A DNA stretch of 64,000 nucleotides from Pisaster brevispinus (lineage: Eukaryota > Echinodermata > Asteroidea > Forcipulatida > Asteriidae), in contig JAMKCF010000013.1 in NCBI GenBank assembly GCA_023634235.1, forward strand, positions 13,703,705 to 13,767,704, given 5' to 3'. Of this stretch, positions 1 to 14,000 are shown piece after piece; the stretch's first letter is position 1; every line of letters begins with the position of its first letter. The position numbers and the translations under genes are program-made. The notes under the pieces are model-generated. The model was given only the letters and a program-made list of their open reading frames with translations. It was not told where the DNA came from and searched no databases.

Positions 1-3000
1 TCAAGTAAACTACAGTTGTTCATCTACGCAATTCTTCAGATGCCTCAGGTCTCATTTATAGAAATATCTAAATAGTTTACCAAGCTTAAATTTGTTCAGC
101 AAAGTCAGGGTTTGAGCTTGGGATTTGTTCAAATATATTCAGCACGGAGCTGGGTACTTGGTCAGAATTTGTTCTGAGATTTGTTTAAACAGAGTCTGGT
201 TGTTGAACTAGAGTGTTTGTTGACAAACACAGTGGGTTATGGATGAATTAGTTCCCCATTAGCTGACATTTTTAAATGCTCATAAATCCAGAGGGGCCGA
301 CTTGTCACACAGCAGGATTGTAAATTTAATATTTGTATGAGATATGTGTATGTATTGGAATGATAAGCAAGTCAGTGTGTTTGTATTATTTATCAAGTGC
401 GTGTGGCTAAACCCTGAATGTAATAGGTACTGGAATACGTAAAACGATTCTGAGATGATAGTGAAATCCGGGTGCCAGACCACTTTATTCGAGCTGACAG
501 TGTTTCCTGTACCTAGATGATGAACTGGACGAGGTGGTAACAATTTCAAATTGATGATTAAAGCAAAATTTATGAAAACTGACAAGAATGCAATATGCAA
601 GATGATTCCATCTACACATCCAAATTGTGAGTTCTGGGTTCCTTGAGGTCAAGGGAAAACCTCTTAACTGACACAATTTTAAACATTAGTTTCTTTTATG
701 GCAAAAGTTGACAGCAAGATGGTGATATTGGCAAGTAATGAGCGAGTCGGTCACTGAAAGTTGTCAGTTGGGACCACCTCATATTTGGAAACATTGGCAA
801 AACACATTAAACCTGAGTTTGAAAGAAAGTACCGCATTTTCCATTCATGTATTTGTATTGTTTGTTCAGCTACAGGGGGGGGGGGGGTCATATACATACA
901 AGATGTTTATTGTTTGCAGTGATGCACACAAACAAAAAACATGTGACTAATAATTGAACAAGAATACCCGAAATGCATTTTTTCTTCAAAAAATGTTTTC
1001 TTCAAATTCTGCTCATAGTTATTGTTGAACATTTTTATCAGATGCATTATTTTGCACATCAAAATATCTGTGGCATTGAAAAAAGAAAAAAAGATAAGAA
1101 AACTGTTTGTTAAAGCCTAAAAAGATTTCTTGAATCAAGTGTTCACTTCAAAAATTCAATATTGACACTTTGAGAAAGCGACATTCTTGAGGAATCATAC
1201 TGATTCTACATGTATGTTCACTTTCCACCAAATAAAGCCTGATTCATTCTTCCTGTGAATGTGAATGTGAAATGAATTTGACGTTACAGCTCTGTGTTCT
1301 CTGCGAATGTCTCGTAAGAGTTAGCTCAACTCATTGGCACTCCCAGGAAGTAGGGACTGGGCTTAAGTCACATGTGTCTACTACCATTTTAGAAAGCCTT
1401 GTTTCAGCTAAGGCTCCAGTGTTGTCTCTTTATCAGTAGTTTTGAAAACTTATACTTTTGGTACAGGATTTCAAACAGGAAGACAATGCCCAAGTTAAAG
1501 CCAAAGCATAAGGCGTGGTTTCGAAAAAACAGATTATGTTTACTGTCAATGCTTTTTGGAAGGGGAAAAAATGGTCTTGATAAATGAATCAACCTTGATC
1601 TTGAACATGAAGACACAGAAGATTTGCTGAACCCCAAGACCCTGTAAACTACCCTGTGTGTGTCATCTTTCATTTTCGGTGGAACGGCCAACATACAAGG
1701 TGACCCTTGACCTTTGCAATCATCCGTCAGCATCCATCCTATCTGTGGCCCAGATGTTATATGTTTACTTTTCCAATCAAATCAATTCACTGGTATGAAT
1801 AAGATTGCTCTTGTGTCAACACGACGACGGCGATAATTCCTATCTATCATTTTTTTGTTCTCTACCGGAGGAAATGTGGATGACATTTCGCTCCCATCAG
1901 CGGATATAATAACTGGTAATGAATGGTTTGGTCTGTCCTACGCTCCTCCCTGCTACACGGACTTGTGACCTGCATGCACTGAGGGGGATCGTTTCATCAT
2001 GACGTGGTTCTGATTTGTGTGATGGGGGATGGGTTTTTGTGTGTGTGAGGGATCTGTTCCGGTGACTTTAATTGATGTGAATGTAAATTGCCTTTTGGGA
2101 TGAGGGTTTTGTTTAGCTGTGGAATATTTAAAAGAATATTGAGTAGCTTTTGTTGAGAGATTTTAGTTATTATCCGGCAGGACTGCTAAGCTTGCCATCT
2201 CATTTGCTTGCTAGAAAAAAATTAAGAAAGCACACAAAATGTTTGTGCTAACCAGAAATAAGTAACCAGCCAAAGCACCATGTTATCTGCACCATCTGTG
2301 ACTGGTTTCCTGCAAATTCTTGCTGGGCACCAATTTTCTAAGCGTAATTTCTGCATAAGCAGCCCTGGAATTGGGCCGTGGTCAATATCAATGCGTTTCC
2401 TGTTCAGCCCTGAGATTGATATTGGACTTGGATTTTTTGGGGCATGTGAACAATCTGTGCATATACATGTAGACTGTGGTTTACTTGAATCTGTGGGAAG
2501 CAAAAAACCGAACCAGCTGGACTGCCTGGACAGAGTTTTGACTGTTCCTCAGATGTTATAAGCAGCTTGTGTCCAGCGGGAAGGACTGTTGTTTAGAGAG
2601 TTTTACAAAGTATAATGAGGGGAGTTCCTGTGACCTGACCTTAATGTAAATGTGGGTTGCCTTTTGGGATGTGGTTAGTGATTTTTGTGTACAGCTGCTG
2701 TAGCCATGGGCATAGCAAAGGCATTTTCTTTTGGGTGTGTGTGGCAGCTACGACATGTCGACTACCACTAATTAAACTTTTTTTTTTTAATGGCCCACTT
2801 AGTAAGCCTTTGAAACCCCTTGTATTTAATAAAGTTAAAGCAGCAAACTTGTTTTTTTTTTAATTAAGGAAAAATTATGATTCTAAAATGACTAACTGCA
2901 AGTCTGGATGCCCTCGTTCTACTTGATTTAGTGCTTGAGTCATTTGCCGACTGAGCAATGCAGGAGCTCAAAATACAGACTGAGAAAAATTATTGGGGGT

Positions 3001-4850
3001 TGGCGTTTCGTGGTTGAGCGGTCGAGTGGACTCAAGCTCTGATCAGCAGAGTGTGGATTCGAGTACCGGTCATGAGGCTTGTGTCCTTTAGTAAGACACC
3101 TGACTATTATTGCTAATTGTCCTTCGGATAGGGTATGAAGCCGTAGGTCCTACATGCATGTGTTGTGTCGGCAGGTAAAAGAACTCAGTACACTTGTTGT
3201 TTAAGAAAAGGGGTTCGTTCCAGTGTTTTCTGGCAGAGTTGGCTGCATGTTACACACTAGCACCTAGAGTAAAACTCTACATCAATGGAATTCATAACGA
3301 CGCATACCCTGTCCTAAAAGCAACGAGCGAATATCAGCCTCAACGAGTGCCTATTGATGACTGATGCGAATAGCTCATTATTGTCATTATAACACCCCAA
3401 CCTCCCCCAACCAACCCCACACTGGTTGCTACACCCTTGGCTTTATTGTCATGTGAACTTCTAGCTAAGTCAATGAAGGGCAATGGTCAATTTCCTAATC
3501 GATTCCAACTGGACGTTAATTCTGTTATTCTACAGCTGAGGTGAGCATCAAAAGTTTGACATTTCAAGAGCAACCCATGTTGTACCGTACAACCTGACCA
3601 ACTGATCCCAATATTTATCAGCAATTCACTCCCACTGCCAATTTCCTCTAGATTCCCCATCCAAGTACCATGCCAATTACAGCCAAATTGAGGTGATAAA
3701 AAAAAGGAACAAAAAGGTTGGGGGGACTCTCTGCCAGGACTTTGTGGGTTTCTCTTGTTTATTTGTGCAGCACAAACTGCTGACTTTGAACTCTCCTAGT
3801 CATCAAGACAGCTCACTGCCAAGGAATTCCTCTCTGGATAGACAACCTGTTTACATACTGACGTCTTACTTTGATGGATTATTAATGGCTTCGTTTGACA
3901 CACGATGTTTGAAATTTTTTTAAGGGTTGATGGAGGACTTGTTAATGGTCTTTGTGTGGATTAGTCCAAATTTCTCTGTAGGGAAACCTCATTTTCGCCC
4001 TCAGTAACTTGATCGTTCCTTATACCTGTGTAACAACTGCTATAAAAATAGTTGGTCCAGGTTGTTGATAACATAGAAGTTGAATTGTTTTGAGTGAATC
4101 ATTCATCCCAATGCTGTAATGGAATGAAAGATTTAGAGTTACCTTAATAAATTAATGTCTGAAATAATCTGCAATGTCTGTGTATGATACAGTTCATGCG
4201 TATGAACTACATGCTGTGTGTCAGTTTCTTTTAGTTTACATTGTAGTTCGATCTGTAAGTAGCGCAGTGAATGGGGTGGGGGAGGGGGGTGAAGACATGC
4301 TGCCAACAATTTCGTGCAACTCCCCCACCCCCAACCCCAACTGCACTCAACTGGCTAAAAAACCAAGTTAAGACTTGACTTGACATATTATCTTAACTTG
4401 AAACAAAAATTAAACTGAAATCTCATGTTGAGTAATTTTGAGTTTTTTATCACTTGAAAGTAGCCGGTTAATTTTGGAAAATGTGAGATAACTAACTTTG
4501 AATGTATTATAGGTCAGTGTTTTAGAAAAAAGTAACAATATTGGGCTGGTTCCTTCTCCAAAATGCAAAGTGAGTTAATACTGAAGTCATTGAATAAACT
4601 TTCCCTCAAACCGCTTTAGCTTTTATTAAATTGTCTTTGTTAAGTTTTATGTTGTGCACAATTTTTCCAGATCAACCACAGTGTGGACAGAAGAGTTGCA
4701 ATCAAGTACATGTTTTTGTACTGGGGTCAGCTGAAGTATGGCACTGCAATGTTGTGTCAAGTCAACTCGTTTACCTTTGCTGTCAAAAAGAATTAAAAAT
4801 AAGCTAACAATCCACGCCTTCATGAAGATAGACACTGTAAACAGAAAAAG
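1..4850. other. Region upstream of the ROR gene, no gene recognised
   Basis: I see no open frame here that resembles a known protein, and the short frames present look random. The stretch is AT-rich and carries a 13-base G run at 875-887, a T run near 2779 and a tRNA-derived SINE at about 2998-3260. A cis-regulatory role for the neighbouring receptor gene is possible but nothing in the sequence proves it. Confidence 0.5.
2998..3260 (+). repeat. tRNA-derived SINE, family A
   Basis: The element has a tRNA-like head with an A-box-like stretch (tggttgagcggtcgag), the phrase ggactcaagctctg, and a B-box-like stretch (ggattcgagtacc). The body includes 'gtgtcctttagtaagacac' and 'gccgtaggtcctacatg'. 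The same order of phrases recurs at about 24297-24545, and the body alone recurs at 17680-17850, so this is a dispersed family and not a functional tRNA gene. The exact ends are uncertain. Confidence 0.7.
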
Positions 4851-4928
4851 GTTTGATGCAGAGGGGGGGTCAAGTAGCGTGCTATTTGCATACTCATTGC
4901 GAGTATTTAGCACATGTTGGAGTGGATC

Positions 4929-5003
4929 ATGAGCGTAGTCGGAGTCGTGAGTGGAGGTCGTGTTAGTTATAGAAGTGAGACGAGAGCCGTTGGTTGGCAA
5001 TAA
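4929..5003 (+). promoter_or_regulatory. Upstream ORF overlapping the ROR start codon (TAATG)
   Basis: An ATG at 4929 opens a 24-codon frame that ends in TAA at 5001-5003. The last A of that stop is the first base of the ROR ATG at 5003, giving a TAATG stop-start overlap. If the transcript begins upstream of 4929, this arrangement would fit termination-reinitiation or translational damping. The transcription start is not known, so inclusion in the mRNA is inferred from the GC-richer context at about 4925-5000. Confidence 0.4.
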
Positions 5004-5097
5004 TGGCTGCTGTGTCGGCAAGATCGCGGCGCTATCTCCGCAGTTCCCGTCGGCAGACTTATCTTCTTGTTCTGATACTTCTTGGCAACCTGCAGAG
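5003..5097 (+). CDS. ror: ROR exon 1: signal peptide
   Basis: It encodes an Arg-rich n-region followed by a hydrophobic core ([13 protein letters not shown]). The donor AG|gttagt leaves two bases, which join the first base of the exon at 7030 to make AGG (Arg). The mature chain then reads [10 protein letters not shown], with an A-x-A sequence suitable for signal peptidase. The phase-2 end also fits the exon at 19345, so this leader could be spliced to either Ig block. Confidence 0.85.
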
Positions 5098-8000
5098 GTT
5101 AGTTAGGCATTACCATTCATTCGTGGTTATCTGTCATTGTCGTAGCAATTCTTTTCAAATTGTAAACTTTTATCTCTATAGCCAGATAGCGTCACTTATG
5201 ATTAGACATCAAGATTTCCCATTGTAGGTAATAATACCTTTCTTTGTCAGGAAACCCAAGGCTAGCTTTTCTGTGAAAGTCAATATCACTTCCATAAGAT
5301 CTTTCTTTTTTGCCGACGGTGAACTCAAGACAGATGAAGAGCTTATTGGCCGTCTTTTCCGTTTCAATCAAAGAGCTTTTATGTTCCAATCAAAACCCAT
5401 CTTGCGGCTTAGATTCCTGAAATATTCTGTCAATAAGTGAAGCAAACATAGAATCAGAATTGATACCAGTAAGCCATCCAGATAAACGTGATACGCTGAT
5501 TGAAGGTTATGATACGTCCACGACTGAATTGGTCTGTGTATGCTCTTCAAAAGATGCTTAAAAATGATAGTCTTTGGAACTAATCTTTCTTTTCATCATG
5601 TGGGAATTAGAGGCCGTGTTTTGATAGAGATGATTATATCCCTTCTTCGGTAATTAGTTGAAAATCTGAAGTTTATTTTTTTTCCTTGGATGCTGATACC
5701 ATTTTGGATAATTGATACTTTGTATTTGATTGGTTTTGTCCTAATGCATGGGTAAATATGCAAGGTGAGTGATGGTTGCAGTGTATCACTTGACGACAAG
5801 ACTATCAAGTTATCAGATGGGTTTGTATTGCAATGTGTGCCGCAAAATCCCCCACCCACCCACTTCAACTTTTTATTCAAGATTGCTTGAATTGGAAGGA
5901 CTTTAAAAAAATATATATTTTGGCAGTTTAAGAATCATTTTGCTCCTTAAAGTTAGGGTCATACTTTGGTAATGCCCCCGGGAAAAAAGGGGACATTTTT
6001 ATCCGAAAACCCACTTGTTATAAAGGATGTAATGGTGAATTGTGAATGCTGTGGCCAGAGATGCAGTTGGTACCCGCTGTCACCTCGCTAAACGTGGATG
6101 GATTCGGCAATTTTGATGAAGTGACAGTTTTTTTGCCGTTTTGTTAACAAGTACACACTTTTATTGTATCTTTATTGATAACTCGGCCAATAAAAACAGC
6201 ATTACGCCAACAAAAAACAACCTATGACCCTACTTTTAAACTTTTTGTTGCTACGGGACACTATCAAGTCTCCCACTGTCTGTACTATTTAATGCTTCAT
6301 AAAACCTTAACTCTGTTCTACGTGATTTGGAAATGACTACACAAGTCTGTTCATTGTCAATTTATAAAAAATCTACAATTTAGCAACATTTACTACTTTC
6401 AGTGGTCTGCTGGCTAAATACTAGTATAGTATTTCAGGTTGGTGATGGGATTGTGCTGGAAGTGTCGCTGATGTTTGATGATACAAGCATGAAATTTTGC
6501 ATACAGAGTATTTCATGAAAGATATTTGTCTATAGAGCCATTGTAGATTTTTTTTGTAGTCCTTAGAAAAAATATAGGTACTGTAGAATAAACAAGAAAT
6601 TTTCAACATTTTAAAAATGGCTGCTTGCCTGTTGTTCTATAAACATTTTTTCAAATGACAAATCTGTGATTGCTTTATAGCCAGATATCTTTCTCATGAC
6701 ATACTCTGACTGCATGCAAAATTTCATGCTTGTATTATGAAAAGCAATTCCCCAAAATGTTTTTCGTATTGCCAAGAAGTCTGACTTGCTTAGCTCATTA
6801 CTCCCCAGATCTACATGAACATGAACATGTACATGCAAACCAAATAATTTTCAAGTCCCTTGCAATGATTGAAAAGAAAACCTTGAAAAGCTGTCTGACA
6901 CGTAAACTGACAAACTAGTCCTGATGGCTAGTCACTGAAGAAAGGAAAGGGCAAACACTGTTATTTTGTAATGAATTGCGGTAACATTCTTAAAAATCAA
7001 TGTCTCTTTTCCCCCTCTTTGTCATGTAGGACAGCGCCAGCGGATGCGATCCCAGAAATCAAGATCGATGAACAAATGAACAATGAGACAGTCTCCGTCG
7101 GCGACAAAGTAACATTACTATGCCGTATCCGGGGATTCCCACAACCAGAGTACTGGTGGTACCATAAAGATGCTTACATGAAAGGCGACGTTGGTCGTGT
7201 GACGATAAGGAAGTACCCGTGGGGGTCCAAACTCATGATAAAAAACGTGGATACATTGGACGCGGGATTTTATAAGTGCATTGCACAGAATGAGGCTGGA
7301 TCCAAAACGACTACTGGTCTCATAACGATATTACCAGGTGAGTTGGTTATAAGATCAAGGTAATAATTAGGTTAAATTCATGTCAATTCAATAAGATATT
7401 TATATTATACAAGTATAATAGAACAGTGCTTAAAACAACTCACTGTAACTACCATTAAGAACACACAGTGTACTGCACATTGACGCTCCGATCTAACTTA
7501 CCATTCCTGCTTAATAAATGATTTCCCCATCTAGGGAACTCGGCAAACTCCCACAAGGGGATATAAACACCAAGATGGCAACAGCCAATCTCTCTCATGC
7601 AAACATTGGTTTAACGTCTATGATTGTCAATTGCACAAATCAAGAAATTGTGATTCAGTAACTAGAAGACAATACTTCTACTAGTCATTGTGAAATCAGC
7701 AGTAAACTCGGTAAGATTCCTTGTGATTGCAAGTTCTGCACTCTAACCACTGGACCGTGGTGACAATACACCTGTCCCTCGCACCAACAGCATCAGACCA
7801 TCATGCACACACTACCTTCTCTTTGGAACTCTCTCCCACATCACAAGAGGAAAATCACTCCTAAAAAGTTACCTGTTTGCTTAATAGTGCCTGTAGCCCT
7901 GCTGGTAGGACTGTGTTAAAAGTGTGTTCTTAATATTGTTTAACCCTTGTGGGTTTACACGGACTTATGATAAGCACTGCATACTCAGTGACTTCCAAAT

Positions 8001-11000
8001 TCTAGCATGCATTATGAAAAAATCTACAGGATACTCAGGTTGGAGTCAAACTTCTAGAAAGGAAAAATATATTCTTTAACCCAATGCAAATATTACACCT
8101 GTTTAGAATTTAATAGCTTTTATTCAGAAGAAAATAATAAACGTGAATATTAATCATGTTATTCTTACATGATTTGGAGTTTCAGCCGCCTAATAGGTTT
8201 TAGCTAAGCAAAGACTTAGATATTACATGCATGTGGTCTTAGAATTGTGAGCTTAACAACCAGGACCCAATTTGATGGCACTGCTCAGTGCACACAACAT
8301 AATTCTGTGCTTACAGTTCCCTGTGTGATCCATATGGGCTTTAACTAAGCGCACAATACCACGATAAAGCAGTGGGCCCACGTGATGATGGGTTTCTGAG
8401 TTTCGAAAAATCATTCAAATTGTTTCGGAATTATCAAGCGTATTTAATGCAAGCTTGCACTACGTCGATATCATGTTACTGTACAATCTATGGTTATTTC
8501 TATGCACAGTTACTTCACCATTTATAAAACGAGCAGCTGTGAGGTTTTGAATGTTCAGTCAACTAAGAGGAGGTTGGACTGTGCCTGAATTGTGCATAAT
8601 CAGCATACACGAAGAATTCTCAGTCAATGCCAAAAAGAGGTTGTGTGCTGTGCTACATGTGGGCAGATTCATCTTATTCTGCAATCACCAAGGTGGCTGT
8701 CGGAATCTTTCAATGAGCCAACTTGTGATTGACTGTAGTGGTTGATTCCAATTATCATCTATCTGCATGTTCTTGCCTGTTATCAGAACACCTCAAAACA
8801 GGGCCCAATCTCAAGGCTCTGCTTTCCGTAAATCGAAAATATAAAACAGGGCTTGTGGAAGCAGGAGAATTTGCATCAGCATATTTCGCTGATAAGCGAG
8901 GAAATGTTTACATGTTTGCATTTGTACTTAATGTTACTAAGCATTTTATGCTTACAAGGCTAGCACAGAGATTTGGTGCTAACTCTGTAAGCGAAATAGT
9001 AGTAATTGTAGCTACAAATGTCAGCAGTTTTTCAGAGCCATAAAGCCCCTTTTAAACTATATCGTATCTTGTCATAAACCCTAATTCTCCCGTCCAATCC
9101 ATCTATATCCTCTTTTGCCGAAATGAAGGATGCAGAAGGATCAAGGGTGGCAGGTCCAAATAACAATAGTTGTTTATCATTAGGTCAGGCATTCAAACTT
9201 ATCCAAGTCAAAACAATTTGGTGTGGAGTGACATAGGAGAGGTGGATAAGCAAAAAGGCCCAGGGAGCAATCAAATTAACTGATTGCTGATTAGTGGTTG
9301 ATTGAAATTTTACAAACTTGCTTACCAAGAAGTTTGCATTTTGTTGTTATTATTTATTATTATTATTATTTATTCGGACAATATCAGAAACAACAACATA
9401 CAAAGCGATACAAAAGATAATTAGACTAACAAAACAGGTAACTTAAAGGCAAAGTATACCTGTGGTTTTTGAAACGGTTCGATTGTTTAATCCTAAATAA
9501 ATGTAGATATAATACAATAAAACTAACCTGTGAAATTTCATTTCAAAAGGTGGTAGCGTTTTTGAGATATCACCGAAAATCTGTAGCGGTTGTGTCGGCG
9601 CGGGAAGAACAATCCGTAAACTGCAATACACAATCTGAGAAACGTTTCATGTAGATTTAAATATTTTTGAATCCCTCTCACTAAAACCACATTCCTTTGA
9701 AGGGAATTGTTTCCCAAAATGTTTTACATTATCAACAGCTGCAGTGCTTCTTACCAAAAGTAAGTTTCTATGCTCGTTAATTTTTGTATTTACCAAAGAT
9801 ATACACTCCCTTTGAATACAAGGTTACAAAAGGAGGAGGGGATTAGACTAGAGGAAGGAGTCAGGACAGGTATGTAGATAGAAGGGAGGAGCAGGACTCT
9901 GGGAAGGGGAACAGTCCATTCTAAGACGGCCAGGATAAACAAAAGTGTACCATTACACTAACTCAGAACCATTTCTGGGAGGTTTGGGTACGGGTTAGGT
10001 CACTTGGTCCAGTGAAGTGACTGATGAGCTCTCAGGGTAATTGTGCCAGTGAGTCCACATCAATTTCCTTCAACTTCCAACAAAAATCAATATTTTGGGG
10101 TATGCGATTCTTTATAGTCAGAGTCTTTAACCAGTAGGTAAGCATAAGGTATATGTAAGGACACATAATTTTAAGATTTTTAAGTTTTTAAAGAGTACCT
10201 CCAAAGTACAAAAGCTTACATTGCTACTTGGATACTTACATGCATCTTTTCAAGGAATGGGAATAAATTTGTGTCAAGTTAAGATACACAGAAAACCCCC
10301 AGACACCACTTAGGCTAGTATTAATACCCCTCCTTTCTGTAGTAACTCAATTTCCAATAATCTATCCCTCGTCTGGGCTTTCATTCTTTCATGCTCGGCT
10401 GCTGCGGAGGGAAAATTGCAAAACCAGCCATTGGAAGATTATTACCTTTCCATAATAAGAATATGTGCCATAAGGTATCGGAGGAGAAGCGACTTGTCAG
10501 CAAAGCCTTTAGACGGCGGTCGTAGAACTAATCACTCTCTGTGCGGCCGTGCTTTTTCTCACCGATGCACGAGCGACGGCCTTGGACATATTGAGCGGAA
10601 GAGCGCACAGAAATTATCAGTGAGGGACCTCGGCGTACATATTGTGCACGGAGAGAAAAATTGCTTGTGGAACGGTAGTCAAGGGGAAATTGGCTTCCTC
10701 TGTAGGGTTGGCATTGTGTCATTTCAGATGTTACACCTCCAACTTCAGAATAACAAGATCGCGTCGATGGGCCACTCAGGGGCGGCGGTGAACGGCGCAC
10801 TGGCGAAAGCTGTGACAGCAAATACGCAATTTGCTGCCCTCGGAGGAACTGTATTAACATGGGGAGGCGATAAAAACAATTTCTTGCTCATATAATTCTA
10901 CACTTGGATTTCAAGCATGATTTGTTGTATTGAGAAAATCCTTCCCCAGTTGTCATGGTTGTGGTATCAAGGTTTTTGTTTTGTGTGCTCATTTGCCTAA

Positions 11001-14000
11001 AGATCACAGCATGAGTTTTAAGAGTATATTTATTTGTTATTACAATTACAATTTTCGGCGATCTTTATCTTTGAAATGCATCAAGAAGCACACTATTTGG
11101 TACTAGTCCCCTTCTTGTTTATAACAATTTTTTTTTTCAAATAGAAACACCATTTGCACCAACCTTCATATAATTTCATCACTATCAATCCAGTATGTAA
11201 ACAACTCAGTTAAATTGTTACCAGCAAATTAGTCGCTCAGAGAATTTCATACGCCTAGAATGTTCTGAAAACCTTTAAAAGATGAATGAATATGCTGCTT
11301 CAAAAGGATTGTCTGCAAAGAACATTTTTAATGACATAACAACTTTGTTTTAAATATACCTCTACAATGTGTACCTTGTATTTGTTTAGTTTTTTATTTT
11401 ATGAAAAATCGCAAGCCCAAAGGGACAATTGAGGGGAGTGCTGCAAGGAAAGTACAAACAATTTTAAAGGGAGAAAAGATATATATGCTTACAATTTTTT
11501 ACTCAAACTCTTGCAAATTGTTCAATTAGCCGTTTTGAGATGTTAAACACCATAGGATTTACACCGTTTGGTTTGGGTGTTTGCAGACAGAATTACCCAA
11601 ACCACATAGTGCAGTTGTAATGTGTCCACCAAAACTCAGAATGGCTTCCGAGATTGTTTTTTAATGAGAACCAAAGGATTTGAGAAAATACTCCCTTTCC
11701 AAAGCAAATGTTCTATCATCTTTGGACCCATGCCCACAAATGAATAAATCACAGCTGAAGGTGTGAATGATTAATGCAATGAGAAACAGAGTGTTGGCAA
11801 TAAATTGTGTGGAACTCAATTGAGCTTTGAAATTTCACTAGCTTTAAATGACAGGGTCAAGCTGAATCTGTCCAATTTACTTTTTTTTTTCCCTTCCATT
11901 TGTTTCCTCCGTTTATTTGACAACTGCACGACAACTGTGTATTCAATCCAACGCTTCCTCATTGTTTATTGGGCTAACCTTGCGCGTGTTTGTCAAAAAA
12001 TGAAATAATCTTTTACCGTCAACAAAAACGTTAGGTGAGGAGAGTCAGTTTGCCCCGGTCGTCAGAAGAAAATCTTGTGAAAATAAACACGAAAATACAG
12101 GCTCTGCATTAAGTTGAGTGATGAGAATAATCAAGGAATTTTTTTGGTTTCTCACTGAATCTGGGCATGGACTGTTAACTGGTTAAGTACGATTAACCCT
12201 CCTCCAAAGCTGGGTCAACATTAATGGCTTTGGCAGTGGCTATGATCGGAAAGCCGGCTACTCCTACTTTTGTTTTTCTTTTTTTAGTTTCTTAAATAAT
12301 ATCAAGAGAAAACCATATAGAATGCTCCAGAATGCACAGTATGACTTTTAAAATCAAGATAAACACCAAGTAGAAATTATTCTGAAGACCTTGTATAATC
12401 CATCAAGGTCTAAATGACCAAACAAAAAACAAATTTGGGTCCAGAATGCCCCATAGTTTTGAAGAAAAAAAAAGAAGAAGAAAAAAACCCAGCAAAGAAA
12501 CCTGCATGAAATAAAGACAAGACTAACATGTTAAGATTTGTACGTATATTTCCTTGATAAATGTTGATGGTATTTCTAAGAATGATCAAGGTGGCTTGGT
12601 GGACCGGGTTCACTAAGCTGCTTAAACACACAAACTTGCTAAGCACGGAAAAGTGTGATTTAGCAGAAACAGATCACCAACCAAAATAACATATTTAAGT
12701 AATGTAACAGGTTCTGGTTATCAGCTTCATGTACAGTTACCTAGCAATATTTCTGCCCAGTCAGCTTTTTGAACTTTGGCTCTGATTAATGTAAAGACAG
12801 TGCTGTTGCCATCTTGGTCTAGTTCCCTGTATACACATTTTCTTTAATACTTGTAATGTTGTGATTACACCAGGTAGTGTTTTTTTTCTTCTTCCTCATT
12901 TTGTTTAAAGGAACAGAGTTATTTTTTCTACCTCAGTTAGGTCAGGCCGTATCGAATTGGCAGCTATGGCTACGACTGTTGCTAAGGGTGTTACTAAGGA
13001 CCTCCTATACATCAACGCATCATGATGTTGGGATTCAGCCATAGCCGTAGCTGTAGCCACCAATTCGGAGCCTTACATTTGGTTGAATGGGGTTGAAAGG
13101 GAAAATGGCAGCATCAACGATAAAAGATATGTTGGAATGGGCAAGGGAACATACATGTACATGGACATTATTTAAGAGCAATTTTTGGAGTAAATGTTTG
13201 TGTACATGGGTACATGTATGTCATCAGCCAACAGTTGCATATGGGTGGACAAAACCCTCCTACTGGAAATCCTCTTGAGGTAGAAATGTAATACCATTTT
13301 TGGATTCTCCATGTCCCAGAAATGCCAAACAAAGGAGTTCTCATAACTCCCAACAAAACAAACAAATCACCAAGATGACCAAACATCCTTTTGAAATTAC
13401 TGCAGAATTTCTCTTGCAGCTGCTTTAAGATCACATTTTTTGTTATCTCGCAGAACCAGTCTACCACTACCAACCAAAACGTCATGTAATGGATATGGTA
13501 CCCTGCTCAAGTTTGCTGAGGACATAAATTTGCCAGGCAATATTTTGTTTGCGTGATAGCTTTAAGAAATTAGGCCCAGCGTTGTGACCAAGGCCTGTCA
13601 AAATCACCCGGTTGCCCAAAAACATCCTCACTTTCACTAATTGGAGGCAAAACAGCAGAGCTGATCTCAAAACATGCCAGGAGCATCAAACGTCTTGAAG
13701 ACGCATGTCTCGTTCGGAACCAATAGGTTGTCCTCTCGGATTTAATCAATTAGAAGTATGTCTGCTCTACCTGATATCAAAATATGTTTTCTTGTCCATC
13801 CCTCGAGGGGGAAACTTGAATTCCCCCTTAGCGGAACCATCTTAGGAATTGTAATAAAAAAATGTCATCCATTCTGCAATCAGCAAACCCATACATCATC
13901 ACCCACTATGGAGAAACACAGCTGAGGGAAAGGCTGAAGAACTCACAGAATTCATGTAAAGTTTTTTCCTCAACGGAGTGTTCCCATGGGGAAAATGAAA

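Noticed and set aside
10416..10895. 159-codon frame in ROR intron 2 as a gene
   Set aside because: It shows no domain, lies in a CpG-dense block that is open on both strands, and has no clear splice sites.
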